From Planoprotostelium fungivorum (taxonomy: Eukaryota > Evosea > Variosea > Cavosteliida > Cavosteliaceae), in assembly GCA_003024175.1 (NCBI GenBank), contig MDYQ01000154.1, forward strand, positions 1 through 64,000: a stretch of 64,000 nucleotides of DNA, given 5' to 3'. Below the pieces are notes generated by a model. It ran no database searches and was not told where the DNA came from. It worked only from the letters and a program-made list of their open reading frames with translations. The first letter of the stretch is position 1; each line of letters begins with the position of its first letter. Positions 41,300-52,642 of this stretch are shown here, piece by piece. Position numbers and translations under genes: made by a program.

Positions 41300-42676
41300 T
41301 TAAGGACGAGCGTTCTTGAGCCTGTTCCAGATCTGATCTGCCACCTCTGCAGACAGGATGAGAAGGTGGTGAGAAGGAGATAAGATGAGACGATCCAATG
41401 ACGTCACGATGAACGTTGGAAGGGAAAAAATGTCCACTCACGTGTGTCAGGATCGACGACCCACATCATGCCGCCTGGAAATCCAGCCTGAATGAGATAA
41501 TCCAACTTGAGATCGATGGATCGGGTGTTCTCGAAGCTGAGGAACTGGTCGCCGTATGCGAGATAAGGTGTCTTGCTGGCATCATCCCACTTGACGTCCG
41601 CATGATGCTTGGCCAGAACTTCCTTCAGATCGGTGGCGCTGATTTGTCCAGAACCACCAGAACATCTACCTGCTGTACCACCAGTACCGTTCGAAGGAGC
41701 GTAGAGGTAGTTGGCGTTGATGGGTTGAGTCCATGTGGCAGCGTAGTTGGGGAAGCCAAAGACGAGCTTGCTGATGCTGACATTCCTGCGGAGGTAGTCA
41801 CCGACGCACGTGTGGATGTCTAAATCGTTGGAAGCGTTGCCGTAGAGAGGAGCGAGGGGTCCGGTTGTGGTCATCCAGGTTCCGTAGAAGTCATACAACA
41901 TGAGATTGAAAAAATCGACTGACACCTCGGTCAGACGGAACGAAGGCAAGAGTGATCACCGTAGTTCTGAATGGCGGAGGGCTGATAATAGTCTAATTCC
42001 CAATCTCCAGCAACGGCCGCGGATGTGAGAAGAAGTCTGGCGCGATGTGTGGACGCAGCCTCGGCTTCGTATGCGACGCGAAGTCCTCTGAAGAAAGGGA
42101 CAACATAAGGAACATCTTGTTCGGATGGATACTCCCAGTCGATGTCTATTCCATCTAATCCGTACTGGCGGCACCACTGGAAAAAACCTCAGTGATCTTA
42201 CGTGACGAGATATTCACTCTAACACTGTCCAAAATGAACGTGTCAGCGACTTTCTTCGTGCTGGTCAACTTGGTGAACTCATTAGGGTCGAGACCGGCCC
42301 CACCGAAAGAGGCAAGGAGCTTGATCTTGGGGTTCCTGTGTTTGATGGCGACAAAACGTCTGGCGAGACCGGCATCGAGAGGATCGATCCTCCCGGTCGT
42401 AGAGTTGAACGTGGCGAACGACCAGATCAAGTGGGTGTAGCTATCAACATGAGAGGACAGAGGAGGTGGTGCTCTCACCGGTCAGCAGGTATCGATTCGG
42501 GAGGGATGTTACATCCGGCAGGGAGACCAGAGGCAGTGTCTGCCGACCAATAACCGACGAACCATCTAAAGGGAGTGAGTCGATCGGTGGTGGACCCCAC
42601 AAGCTCACTTCTCTCCCAGAGTGACAGTGGTGAGGCACAGCAGAGAAAAGAGGACTAGGGTACAAGTCGACCTCAT
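41300..42676 (-). CDS. secreted GH18 chitinase
   Basis: The start at 42676 opens a clear signal peptide (MRSTCTLVLFSLLCLTTVTL). The mature protein starts near WFVGYWSADTASG, and the barrel shows SHVDSYTHLIWSFATF, KIKLLASFGGAGLDP and the catalytic DGIDIDWEYP, which has the DxxDxDxE signature with all three acidic residues. Later come YDFYGTW and GFPNYAATW, the AYGDQFLSFENTRS segment and the final-strand GGMMWVVDPDT. A short last exon ends VADQIWNRLKNARP. Predicted role: hydrolysis of chitin, e.g. of fungal or yeast prey, outside the cell or in the phagosome. No separate chitin-binding module is seen. Confidence 0.9.
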
Positions 42677-42998
42677 ATCGGTATAGAGGTGACCAAAAGA
42701 ATGAGTGAGCTCTCGGTATTCCGCGCCCGACAGACTCTTCGGGTGAATTGACAACGATTCCATCCCTAAGCAGTCAATACCCCCGACGCTTGTCATACCA
42801 CGAGCAAAGGTGAGGCCCGTGACATTTATTTCGGAGTACCAGGAGCAGCTGTAATAAAGGTGCCGATTTCGAGTCCAACATTATTCGTAGATGTTGTCGT
42901 CCCAAATATCCTGGACTCGACTTGAATTGTTCCGCATTCACTCTCTGAACGAAATGGATGTAACACAAACACAACTCGATTTAATTCAATAGCATGTG
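42677..42998. other. intergenic region, no gene recognised
   Basis: About 320 bases between the chitinase start and the stop of the short-chain dehydrogenase, both on the minus strand, so it should hold the chitinase promoter and the upstream gene's 3' end. No exon or recognised motif is seen. Confidence 0.5.
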
Positions 42999-43808
42999 TT
43001 ACCAGGGTAGCTCTGTGCCGTCCACGTTGAGATATTTTCCGTTGGTCTCCTTATTCGCCCTGTCGGTGATGGCCAAGACAGCAATGGCGCTAGCGTCAGG
43101 TTTGATGGCGCTGCTCCTCCAAGATGCAACCTCAGGAAGGGCCAATAGCTCGCGAGTGAGGTCGGTCTCCACCAAACCAGGATGAACCGTGAAGGCGATG
43201 AGACCCTCATCGGCGTGCTCCACAGATATTCTCTTCACGAGATAATTGAGGGCGGCCTTTGATAAACTGTAAGAACCGTTCTTGATGTCCTTGAGCTGGT
43301 GAGCGTTCGCATTGCTGGCGACCGATGACCCGATGGCCTCAAAGACGCGTGTGGGTCTCTTGAGCAGGAGAGGGAGGACGGCCTGGAATAGAACGAGAAC
43401 GCCGACTACGTTGACTTGAAAGTGCTCATTGATGTCTTCGACTGGGACATCCTTCAACCTGTGTCCACTGTTGCCGATACCAGCGTTGGCTATGACGTAA
43501 TCGAGACCGCCCGATCGCTGATGGATTTTCAGACAATTGTCGGACGAGGTGAAGGATGACTATACCTTCTCGATGACGGCCGCTGCATCCTTGGCCTCCT
43601 CTATGGATCCAGAAGTGAGTTTTACGATGTACAAATTCTGGTGCTCTGCCGCCAGCTTCTGTAATTCGGTAGCCTTGTATGGATCCCTAGCGCCAGCGTA
43701 TACAACAACGTTGGGACGTGTGACGAGGTTCTGCACTAAGCTGAAACCGATTCCGCGGTTGGCGCCTGATACGAGCCAGATCTTGTCGGTGTTTGCAGAG
43801 GAGCTCAT
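42999..43808 (-). CDS. short-chain dehydrogenase/reductase
   Basis: The start opens MSSSANTDKIWLVSGANRGI, with the classical SDR cofactor loop SGANRGIG. Then come YVIANAGIG (the NAG motif), INEHFQVNVVGVLVL and the catalytic set: IGSSVAS with Ser, and YSLSKAALNYLVK with the Tyr-x-x-x-Lys pair. VHPGLVETDL and a final NGKYLNVDGTELPW close the fold. One intron lies near 43510-43560. The length of about 250 residues is standard. Likely an NADP(H)-dependent carbonyl reductase of the carbonyl-reductase/sniffer type (cytosolic, no signal peptide); substrate unknown. Confidence 0.9.
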
Positions 43809-44428
43809 GGTGTTGATTGCAATGTATGGATGATTATGAAGGACGGAGGAGGAAGTTCCAGGTTGATGACGCAGTTCATCGGGTGATTTCGTCATCATCG
43901 GGGATACGACATCAGTCGCGATCAGTATGTCATGTGTGGTCAACCATCTTTTCTTCCGTGAGGGAGTACAAGTATATGCACGAGCCATGCTATGTCTCAC
44001 TGGTTTTCTTCATGATCTGCGGAGCCTCGGAAGGGAGATAACTTGAAACCAAATGTTCTCGACGACAAAATTTTGATCGTCACGCACACGACGTGATCAC
44101 CTGAGGAATCTATTTGATCAGTGGTACCATCTGGATTCAGATGGTCTGAACATCAGAAGGATTCGAAATTTCGTTGCACTTCGGGGTTACGGACTCGAGT
44201 GGAGACGACTGTAAGGCTTTTTTAGCTACAATCGGTATACATACAACACTGCCGTGAGAAACGATGATCGACTTGCTATTGGCGCTATATCAGACAAGGA
44301 GAAAGACCTCACGTTATCGGAGATGCGATCGTTATCATTAACCGTGTCCAATGATAATATCAACGCTGAGTGCGGATCCGTCATTCTGTTTACCATACAG
44401 CATCTCACGCATCGACACGTTCTCCTAT
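43809..44428. other. intergenic region, no gene recognised
   Basis: About 620 bases between the SDR start and the aldo-keto reductase stop. Open frames on both strands at 44226-44410 overlap each other and match no family. A GATCAC-containing palindromic stretch lies near 44085-44105. Probably the SDR promoter and 3' flank of the reductase. Confidence 0.45.
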
Positions 44429-45637
44429 TTATGGAACACCAGTGGGATCCCAGCAGCAGTGGTAATCCTTGTTCAGTGAGTCCAACTGGTTCATCTCCTC
44501 CTCCTTCAACTCAAAGTCGAAGATGTCTCCGTTCTCTCTGATGCGCTCTTCCGTGCTCGATTTGGGTATCACCACTGAGAAAGTCAAGACACACCCACCA
44601 CCTCCCTCACCTAATCCCCTCTGGACCGCCCAGCGCAACAGAACTTGAGCTGATGTTTTCCCCGTTGACGAAGAGATCTCCTTGATGATGGAATTATCCC
44701 ACACCTGATCGCTCCATTACCCTCTCTAACTGCAATTATTCTCACCTCTCCCCTGACTAGTGATGCGTAGGCTTCTGTGACGATGCCCACCTCGCGTGAA
44801 TAACTTCTCAACTCTTCTTGCGTCAGGAGGGGGTGTAGCTCTACCTGATCGATGAGGAGGAGAAGGGAAGAATGAGTACCTGATTGACTGCGGGGACGAC
44901 CGAGGTGCGAGGGTCAGCGATCAACGCCTTCAGATGTTCGACTCCGAAATTAGAGACGCCGATAGAACGGCAGCGCCCTGCGGATGTCACTCGAGAGGAT
45001 GAGCTGGATGGAATACCTTCTTTGTACAATTTCTCAAGGGCCAACCAAGATTGCGTGCGGATCTCCACCTGTTCGGGGGACTCTCTGTTTGGTTGAATGA
45101 TCGAAAGAGTTCAGAACTCACTTGAGCATGCCACTGACGCCAGGCCAGTGAATGAGGTACAGATCGAGGTGTGTGACAGTGAAGGAGAATGAAAAGATGT
45201 ATGACGTGGTATGAGGATATAATCTGTTTGAAGGCGATCGACGGATTGTTGGAATGCATTCAATGCAGCGTCGTATCCCTGCTCTTTTGGACTTAATTTG
45301 GAGGTGAGGAATATCTCTTTTCTGCGCTTGTGAGTCTTTATTCGTATGATCTCTCACCTTGGTACCCCAGAATCTCTGATCGCTCGTCCTACCTCTTCTT
45401 CATTTCGATAGATGCTAGCTGTGTCTGAGGCGAGGTGTCAGCGTCAAGTTGGCAATTTATCAAATACCTATAGAGCGGTACCCCAATTTCAGTGCTGTGA
45501 TTGTTGGCTGGTAGGCTTCTGATCCTCGCATCTGATAGGTTCCCACTTGTATCGATCAGAGATGGTCTATATGATTCAACACACGTCCTAGCATTGGCAT
45601 AGATATTCCATTGTTGAGCGTGATGTTATGGCTCATC
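44429..45637 (-). CDS. aldo-keto reductase
   Basis: The start opens MSHNITLNNGISMPMLG, the usual AKR first strand. Spliced exons then give VGTYQMRG, LGYRSID with ASIYRNEEEVGRAIRD (the catalytic Tyr-containing helix), EIFLTSKLSPKEQGYDAAL, YLDLYLIHWPG (the catalytic His loop), RSIGVSNFGVEHL, VVPAVNQVELHPLL, and the cofactor-binding VVIPKSSTEERIRENGDIF. The end is CCWDPTGVP. The protein is about 275 residues and probably cytosolic, an NADPH-dependent aldehyde/ketone reductase of unknown substrate. About ten introns interrupt it, several with acceptors overlapping the next donor-like GTGAG. The catalytic tetrad appears present. Confidence 0.85.
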
Positions 45638-45733
45638 GTGTTGCGAACTTTAAAATGGGTTTAGGGGGTTTTTGAATTGTAAACCCCTCTGCCATCTTTG
45701 CCATCTAAAACTACGGGCCCACATCACGCAACG

Positions 45734-46421
45734 ATGCGAGCCCTTCTTCTCTTCGCTGTCTTAATCGTCGTATTCTCTTATATCCCTTCCACGGGTTCGT
45801 ACCCTCTTTCATTCGTCTTTTCATCTTATTTATAGAGTTCAGGTGTGGCAGCTGATGTCGAGGTAGCCTGCGGAAACAGCACAACGTGCGGTGACTGTAC
45901 GAAAAAATCACATTGTCTCTGGGTGAGTTCCGACACCATCAATTACTGATCGCCACAGTGTGAATCGGATCATGTATGCAGAGATGGGAAATGGTACGGT
46001 GATACCAACTGTTCGGATTGGAGATGGAGTCAATGCCATGGTGAGATCATCTTTCACATCGAGACTGAGAGGTCCAGTGAATGGAAAGACTCTCGAGATC
46101 GCCACCGGTGTCAGCGCTGGGTTCGTCGTGCTTCTCCTGATGGCTCTCTGCATCTGCTGCTTCGTCCGAAAGAGAAGGACCAGAAAGGCACGCTCTTCCA
46201 TTCGCAGCTACAACGAGTACTCTCTCCTGAACCCCAAAGGTGAAGTTGAAGAATGATGAGAGACTGACCGTGTAGGCTCCCTGATCGATGACAAGAGATT
46301 TTCGGACAGCAAGACCCCCGTCACTGATGCAAGGAGAGAAGAGTTGAGCAGGGTGAGTGAGAGAAGAGGGAGAGAAGATGACACGACACAGAAGTACAAC
46401 CTTCCATCCAGGGGCAATTGA
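45734..46421 (+). CDS. PTTG1IP-like PSI-domain type I membrane protein
   Basis: The start opens a signal peptide (MRALLLFAVLIVVFSYI). The ectodomain has a Cys-rich PSI-like motif: CGNSTTCGDCTKKSHCLWCE, then DHVCRDGKWYGD and CSDW. A single membrane helix (GVSAGFVVLLLMALCICCF) is followed by a basic stop-transfer RKRRTRK, then a short cytosolic tail with a YNEYSLLNP segment that could act as a sorting signal, and a final exon ending KYNLPSRGN. The order signal-PSI-TM-basic short tail and the ending resemble PTTG1-interacting protein and its amoeba relatives. The function of that family outside animals is not established. The gene is divergent from the aldo-keto reductase with only 96 bases between starts. 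Confidence 0.65.
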
Positions 46422-46444
46422 TTGAATCTTTATAAATGATCCCC

Positions 46445-47380
46445 TCACACCTTTCTCTTCTTTGGTTCATTGTCCAGTGGTCGATTGAAACCTCCTCTCC
46501 TATTCATGTACTGTCTGTACACTCGTGCTGAATTCACTCTTGCTCCTTCCGTTCCAATTTCATTGCTCTCTACGTGCTTTCCCTGTGCTTCATCAGCCAG
46601 ATGATGTTTTGTCTGTGCTCATACCTTGGTCGATCCAAATCCAGTGGTCAGCCCCATCTGCTTCATCATGTACTCTTCTGAATTGGGATCCAGCTCTTCT
46701 TCCTTCTCTTCCTCCTTCTCTTCCTTCTTTCTCTTCTTCTGCGCTTCTGCCTCCTCCTTTCTCTCTGTTTCATTTCAACGAATCATTTTCCCTCACTTTC
46801 TCTCACCTCTGTCCTCCCGATCTTCTCTGTCTTCTCTCTCCCTGCGCTCCTCTCTTTCTCTTCTGTCATCGCGATCATCTCGATCGTCTCGATCGTCACG
46901 GTCTCTGTCTCTTCGGTCATCACGGTCGTCTCTGTCTCTTCTATCATCTCTGTCCCTCCTGTCCCTTCCATCCCTTCTATCGTCTCGATCTCTGTCCCTT
47001 CTGTCGTCTCTTCTGTCGTCTCTCCTGTCGTCTCTGCGACTGTCTCGATCTCTGTCTCTTCTATCGTCCCTCGATCGGTCACTGCGATCTAAACAAATTA
47101 GATCTCGAGACACAAAAGCTTTTATATCTCACCATCTCGACGATCTCTATCCCTCCTCTCGTCTCTGTCACCGTCCCTCCTTCCATCGCGTTCGTGTCTA
47201 TCTCTTCCGGCGTCTCTACTACGGTCTCTTCTATCGTCTCGATCTCTCCTCTCGCCTTCATCCTCCACAGCAGAGTCACGGGGGCGATCCCTCTCTCTGC
47301 CACCTCGTGAGTCGTAATCTCTTCTTCTGTATACATATGAGTCCTTCCACATACATTTAAACTCGCTCAACTCACGACAT
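46445..47380 (-). CDS. SNRNP27: U4/U6.U5 tri-snRNP 27 kDa protein (SNRNP27)
   Basis: The first exon is only MS plus two bases; after a 50-base intron comes a long run of Arg-Asp dipeptides (RRDRDRDDRRDGRDRR type), the RD-rich domain that marks this protein. The C-terminal exons read ELDPNSEEYMMKQMGL, GFGSTKGKHV and VYRQYMNRRGGFNRPLD, which is the highly conserved SNRNP27 C-terminus, ending PKKRKV (also a classical nuclear-localisation motif). The protein belongs to the spliceosome tri-snRNP, and in other species affects 5' splice-site choice. The long serine-rich frames on the plus strand here are shadows of the RD repeats. Confidence 0.92.
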
Positions 47381-47623
47381 GTTGAAAGATTTGAATGTGA
47401 TCTGTAATTGGTGTGATGCGATCTGACGAATTAAGCGGGAAATTTACGCAGATAAAATTTGAAAATTTGAATTTTGTTGTCGACAATCCTTCCACGGCGA
47501 CCTTTCTTCGGTGCAAATGTGAGGGAAAGGTCTCTTCAGGATGAAAGGTCTCTCGGAAATGAAGACAAACTGCGATTGCGCCCTGAAAGCTAGATCTTCT
47601 CTCATCCTCTAAAGTTGAACAAG

Positions 47624-47968
47624 ATGGTTCTCAACGACGACATCCTCTTTGGAAGCGGCCATGCTCGTCCCGATCAGTCACCTGCGACCACTCAAGCTCG
47701 TGAATGGGAGAACTATTGCCCAGAGACAGGCCGCTACCTCCCCCACGTGAGGAAGAATATCTCAAGATCTTCACCGAGATCCCCTCTGGCCGTTCTTTAC
47801 AGTGCATCTGAAGATCAATCCCCATATCGGTCTCCCTCGAGCGACACACAGCTGATGAGGTGAATAGAGTAGATTTAACTGTATATTGAATGTCTTAGAC
47901 TCGCTCGTAGCCCTTTAACTCCCATCCATTCATCGGCACGTCCCAGCCCCCTTCGTAATCTCCGCTGA
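47624..47968 (+). CDS. small Ser/Pro-rich protein of unknown function
   Basis: The start opens MVLNDDILFGSGHARPDQSP. The protein is about 100 residues. After the first 80 codons an intron (47862-47902) joins to an exon ending PLTPIHSSARPSPLRNLR at 47968. It is rich in Ser-Pro and Thr-Pro pairs (SPRSPLA, YRSPSSD, RSPLTPI), as in disordered targets of proline-directed kinases. No domain is recognised. Support is the host-like frame, clean start context and good splice signals; it may still be part of a larger, poorly read gene. Convergent with the p67phox-like gene. Confidence 0.45.
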
Positions 47969-48121
47969 AGTTCACCGCATTATTCTCGAACAGACAAACG
48001 CACAGTTCTCAGAGAAGAACAGGAGAAGAATGGGGTATCGGAGTGACCGATGAATATATTAACACCATTCAATTCCGCCGATTCTCTTCTCTCGATCAGT
48101 CTCTGAATGATCACACACGCA

Positions 48122-51100
48122 TCACGTCTCAGAGAACATCTTCACATTGTGATGTCCGCCCTCTAAAAATCTCCCAAAGGTCGCTTCATCCGAGAGCTCG
48201 ATCTGCGAATATGAGAAGGATGAGACCGAACATGGATTCACCTCCTTGAGAGAGATCTTATCCCTGTAAGTCAGCCGAAAGTCGTCCACAAAGAATTTGC
48301 ATTGTATCGCCACACGCAGGGCAAAGAGAGTCGCCTCTGACTGAGACACGAGGACCATGCGAATGTCTTTTCCACACACTTTGATCCGAATCTACCTCAT
48401 GTCAACTCTTCCCATCCACACTCTCTTACGTGTTCAGGCTTGGCTCTCGTGATGGGCACAGCTTGATGATGAATTCTCGCCGACACCGACATCCTCCGTG
48501 AGGTCATGATGGACTCTTCTCTTCGATCGAAGTCTTCTATGGGTGTCATCTGCTCCGTTTGGAAGTCCTTTGATCTTCTGTTTGGAGGAGACAAGACTTC
48601 TTCGTTCACTTCTTGTGCATACTACCTCCGTCAACTACCGTGCTGTCTCTGATCCACCGTCTCACCTGGTGGATCTGCGACATGAGATAGGTGACCGACT
48701 CGTCTGAAGTGGAAGATTTTCCTGAGGTCTGGCTCTTCTTGATGGATTCCAGCAGGTTGATCTTAGCTCCACCGTTATCGCGTATGTCTTTCTTCGAGCG
48801 GTTCAACTTGGTTTCTATTTGAACGACCATGGCTTCATCGGGTATTTGAGGGGAATCCTTCACCCAGGCCGCACGCGAGCGCTTCACGGGCGGCATGAAG
48901 AAGGTCAGAGGAGCATACCGGACGTTGCGATCTTCTAGACTCTGTACATGTCATTTTCAGAGTCAAGAGTCCGATCTCACTTGGCCTCGTCGAATAGCTT
49001 CCACCAGAGAGATAGATTCAGTGTCGTGGGCGTAATCTGACGTTTTCGATAGACGACTCTCTTCGACTAATCTGGACGCTTCCGGTTCATTTTTCATCAT
49101 GGCTTGACAGAGGGCGCAGTTGTACAGTATGTCTCTGCTCGTTAGAACAAAGTGATAGCGGAGTGGTTTGTAATCGGACGATTCCTCTATACCGAGACAC
49201 TGGTCGCGTGAGTATCACGTTGACTCAGGTGATTACCTCTTTCGCCCTGCTGTAGTCTGATAGGGCTCGGTGATATACTTTCAATTTGAAATAGCACTGA
49301 GCTTTTGTATAATGAGCAACAGCCATCTGTGGATCCTTCTTTAAAGCATCTTCAAAAGCGACAATCTGTGACAGTCAATGACGGAGTTGACGGTGTACTT
49401 ACCGCTGATTTGGGTTTATCCATCTTCAAATATGTAATACCCAGATTATAACACATCCGTGAGCTTTCCAAACCCTGATCATGTAAGCGATTGACCAACA
49501 ATCATATTTGGTCTTTGGTATTGATCATCGTGTCATAGATGACGTTCGTATAGATGGATTGAGAAATATCACCATCAATTGCCGTGCAGCTCCCAATAGA
49601 TCTCCCTCTTCGAACTTTTCAGTGGCTTCCATCCACGATTGTATCAAGCTTGCTCTGGCTGACAGAGGAAGGTCTTCTGGAGATGTGATCGTTGGACTTC
49701 GTTCTTTACTTTCTTCCGGCAGTGGGAGATGAGCCTTCGTCTTTCGTCAAGTCATGCGGTAGGTCTTGAAAGATGACTCACCGATACGCCCGAATAACTT
49801 TCTGCCTTCCCCACTTTGTTCTTGTTTAATATCAACATCCCACCCAGTACAGAATCTTCTTACAGTCAATGATGACAGATAATTGTTACTCACCCATCTT
49901 GAACTTCGTAGGTTTGATCACGGGAGATTCCGACTTGATTTCAGGATTAGAGATGAACTGTTCAACAACGGTAGAATTTGAGTCTGCCGGGGTTGATAGA
50001 GCAACGGACGTGTCCTCCGTTGTCTGTTTCAATTAAAAATGCGTTCATTCGGCAGTACAGACCTTTTTCTTCGTGGTCAGCTGTGGGGAGTCCGTTTCAG
50101 CGGGCTCCATCAACCCTAATCTTCATGGACTCAATGGATTGTGTCTCTGATTCATCTCACCTCTTCTGTGATTTCATAAACTTCTCTTTCGATGGAGAAG
50201 AAGTGGGAGTACCTCCACGACTGGCAGTTATGGAAGATCTCATCGTCTTCAGTGCCTGCATCTTTGAGGCCACCTCCTTCGCCGCCGCTTGCATCTTGGG
50301 TGGAGTGGACGCTGCAGAGATGAATTGGTACATATCAAAGCACTCACCAGATGTATCGCTCTCTGTGGCCTTCTTGGTCGATTTCGTCTCCGCGACACTA
50401 TGGATCAATCGACTTGGCGGTGGTTTTTGAGGGCTCATTCCCATCTTTCTTGTCAACTCGACCGCAGATCCTTCTGATATTACATCTTCCTATTTTCGAG
50501 TCGTGTGCTCACCTGATCGCTTGATGGCTGCTGTTGGTCTCTTCTCAGGTGAGGCCGCTGTATCATTCAGATGAACATCAATCGAACCTACTCACTGGGT
50601 GAAGCAGCTAATCCAGTGACAGAGGCCCGCAAATTGGATGCAGCCGTCTTGTCTTGGCTCAACACTTTCTTTCGAAGATCCCCCCAATGATTCGCATTCT
50701 GAGCGACAGCGGGAGGTTTCGACCGTTTCACTGGTGCAGAGGGCCGCGTTTCATTGTCTGACTCATTATCTGATTCTTTTTTTGGCGTGCCTGCTGGTTT
50801 CTTCGGGCTGTCCGTCTGCATTTGCATCACAAAAAGATGATCTGATGTTAGAGCTCACCACAGACGGTTTTGGTGCAGGCTTTACTGAGATGACTGTCTG
50901 ACCATCGGCTACTATTGTTAGCACTATTACCCAAGGTTTCTCACCTCTGTCACTGGGTGTCGCCTTCTTTCGCCGCGTTCTGTCCGCAGTTGAATCAGAT
51001 GGAATCGTTGCCTTTCGTGATGATGGTTGCTTCTTGGGACGTTCATCCGTCTTCTCTTGTATCTTATCCTCCAACGGCGCTTGTGTTCGGGCTGCTTCTG

Positions 51101-51161
51101 CGTGTATCTTTCGATATTCCTCGCCAGCCAGTCTCCTGATGTATACCCTTGTTCGACTCAT
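48122..51161 (-). CDS. ncfA: p67phox-like NADPH oxidase activator (TPR-PB1) with long N-terminal extension
   Basis: Core exons match p67phox. There is a helical start (WMEATEKFEEGDLLGAARQ), then TPR repeats SRMCYNLGITYLKM, AIVAFEDALKKDPQMAVAHY and VYHRALSDYSRAKE. A RDILYNCALCQAMMKNE helix follows, then RYAPLTFFMPPVKR after the repeats, as in the family's Rac-binding/activation region. Near the end a PB1 domain reads KVCGKDIRMVLVSQSE, DDFRLTYRDK and ELSDEATFGRFLEGG. p67phox proteins, bound by Rac-GTP, switch on gp91phox-type oxidases to make superoxide. Between 51161 and about 49900 an extra Ser/Lys/Pro-rich, apparently disordered N-terminal region (MSRTRVYIRRLAGEEYRKIH...) precedes the TPRs. 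I saw no SH3 domain. The extension could instead be a separate gene, but no stop-start boundary is evident. The symbol follows the Dictyostelium orthologue. Confidence 0.7.
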
Positions 51162-51352
51162 GGAATAACCGCCATAAGCATCAGCTCTTGTCGAGGGAAG
51201 TCAGCTCGCGAAGCAGCTGCAGCATCAGTATCACACAGCTTCATTGTAGACTGACGTATACTCGAAATAGACTTTCGCATTGCATACCATTTCGAGAGGA
51301 TTTTTCAAACTGAAGTGAATTTTATCACAGTAGGATAATATGACAACAAGGA

Positions 51353-52642
51353 TCAGACTCTGGTCTGCAACAACTTGGCTAAGACATCCTTCTCGCTCAA
51401 TTCGTCGACAGTCAAGGCCTAACAAGAGATCAATCGATTGACCGAGGTCAATGTAAGATGTTCACCTGATAGTGAGAATGGAAGGGAATGGCAGACTACA
51501 AGACACATCAGAGATAGAACAACAAGAGAAGGAGAAACGATGAGAAATAAGAGAAAGAAGACACCTGAATGAAATCTCCCAACTCCGAACGGTGAGCGGA
51601 AGATCTCGCCTTGACCAATGGTCCAGTGTCCGATCCAACCATACTGATCAACACGTGCTTGAACGTCGTGTTGGTCGTCTCCACTACCTACCATCACGTC
51701 ACACTCGATTCGATTATCCTCTCTTCACCTTTTGTGAATACAAGGCGTAGACTACTTTGTCCGTAGGAAAATGAGATTTCAACTCTTCGTAATCACCTTC
51801 AAGGTCAGTCACAGCGAAGAGAAGGAAGAGAAAGTGGTGCTCACCCTTTCCGTGGGAGACGTAAGCCACTTCATCCTTCTGTCCCGGCACCGTTGCTATG
51901 GTGACCCACTTGTACTCGTGGGTGTGCACTTTCTTCAGTTCACTCTTCAGGCCTTCTGGGTCGGCCACCTTCAATCCAGATTTGGAGCGATCTCCCTTGT
52001 TGACTTCAGGTCTGGCGTTGATGTGCTTCTTCTCCTCCGCACTTTCCGTGTCTATGACTCATCAGCTGACTCATGAAGAGAATCACTCACTCTGCTTGGC
52101 GATGCGTGTGAGCTTATCGGCTAGGGACTTGCTGTTGAGATCGGATCGCATGGAGGGTTGGAATTCGGTGGATATGGCAACCTTCTGTTGAATAAACTTG
52201 ACTAATTCGGGTCTGTGACCTCCCACACGAGCTGCGATCGTGTTTCAGTCTCTCGTGGTGATGGATGAATTACCTTTGTTGATGCCGGGAGGAACTTGTT
52301 GACCCACCCATGTGAGGAGAACATACTTGACTGGATTGTATTCGTCTCCTGATGTCACATCAACACGATCCTGATTGTGAATGCGAACCTGAGACGGTGA
52401 CTTCGACAACGACGAATCGGATAGCGTCATCTTGGAGAAGAGAGGATGCCTGATTCACAGATCAGCTGATGTATATATGACGGAATCACCTCTTCGAATC
52501 CACCACTACCCGTTCCAGACAATTTTATCTTGGATCCTTCATATTCCATCATAACCCAATTGATTCCAGAGGAGTGGTTACGAAGCTCGCCCAGAGCATC
52601 GAGGATATCTTGTGGGTCTTTGACTTGGAAGGATTCGCTCAT
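51353..52642 (-). CDS. tandem ADF-H (coactosin-type) actin-binding protein
   Basis: The start opens MSESFQVKDPQDILDALGEL. The first ADF-H domain has WVMMEYEGSKIKLSGTGSGG, YNPVKYVLLTWVGQQVPP and RPELVKFIQQKVAIS. After a short linker a second domain has LKKVHTHEYKWVTIATVPGQ, DYEELKSHFPTDKVVYALYS, FKHVLISMVGSDTGPLVKAR and ALTVDELSEKDVLAKLLQ. Both look coactosin-like (VLLTWVG and HVLISMVG correspond to coactosin's FVLITWIG) rather than like cofilin. Coactosins bind actin filaments and counter capping. Two such domains in one chain recall twinfilin's layout. About 330 residues in all, cytosolic. Several short introns. Confidence 0.75.

Noticed and set aside
46783-47336. Glu/Thr/Ile-rich minus-strand frames (GTIEETEIETV type)
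   Set aside because: They are frame-shifted readings of the same RD-repeat codons; only the RD frame connects to the conserved SNRNP27 C-terminus.
46525-47360. Long Ser/Leu/Arg-rich plus-strand frames
   Set aside because: They are the antisense of the Arg-Asp repeats of SNRNP27, which leave several frames open.
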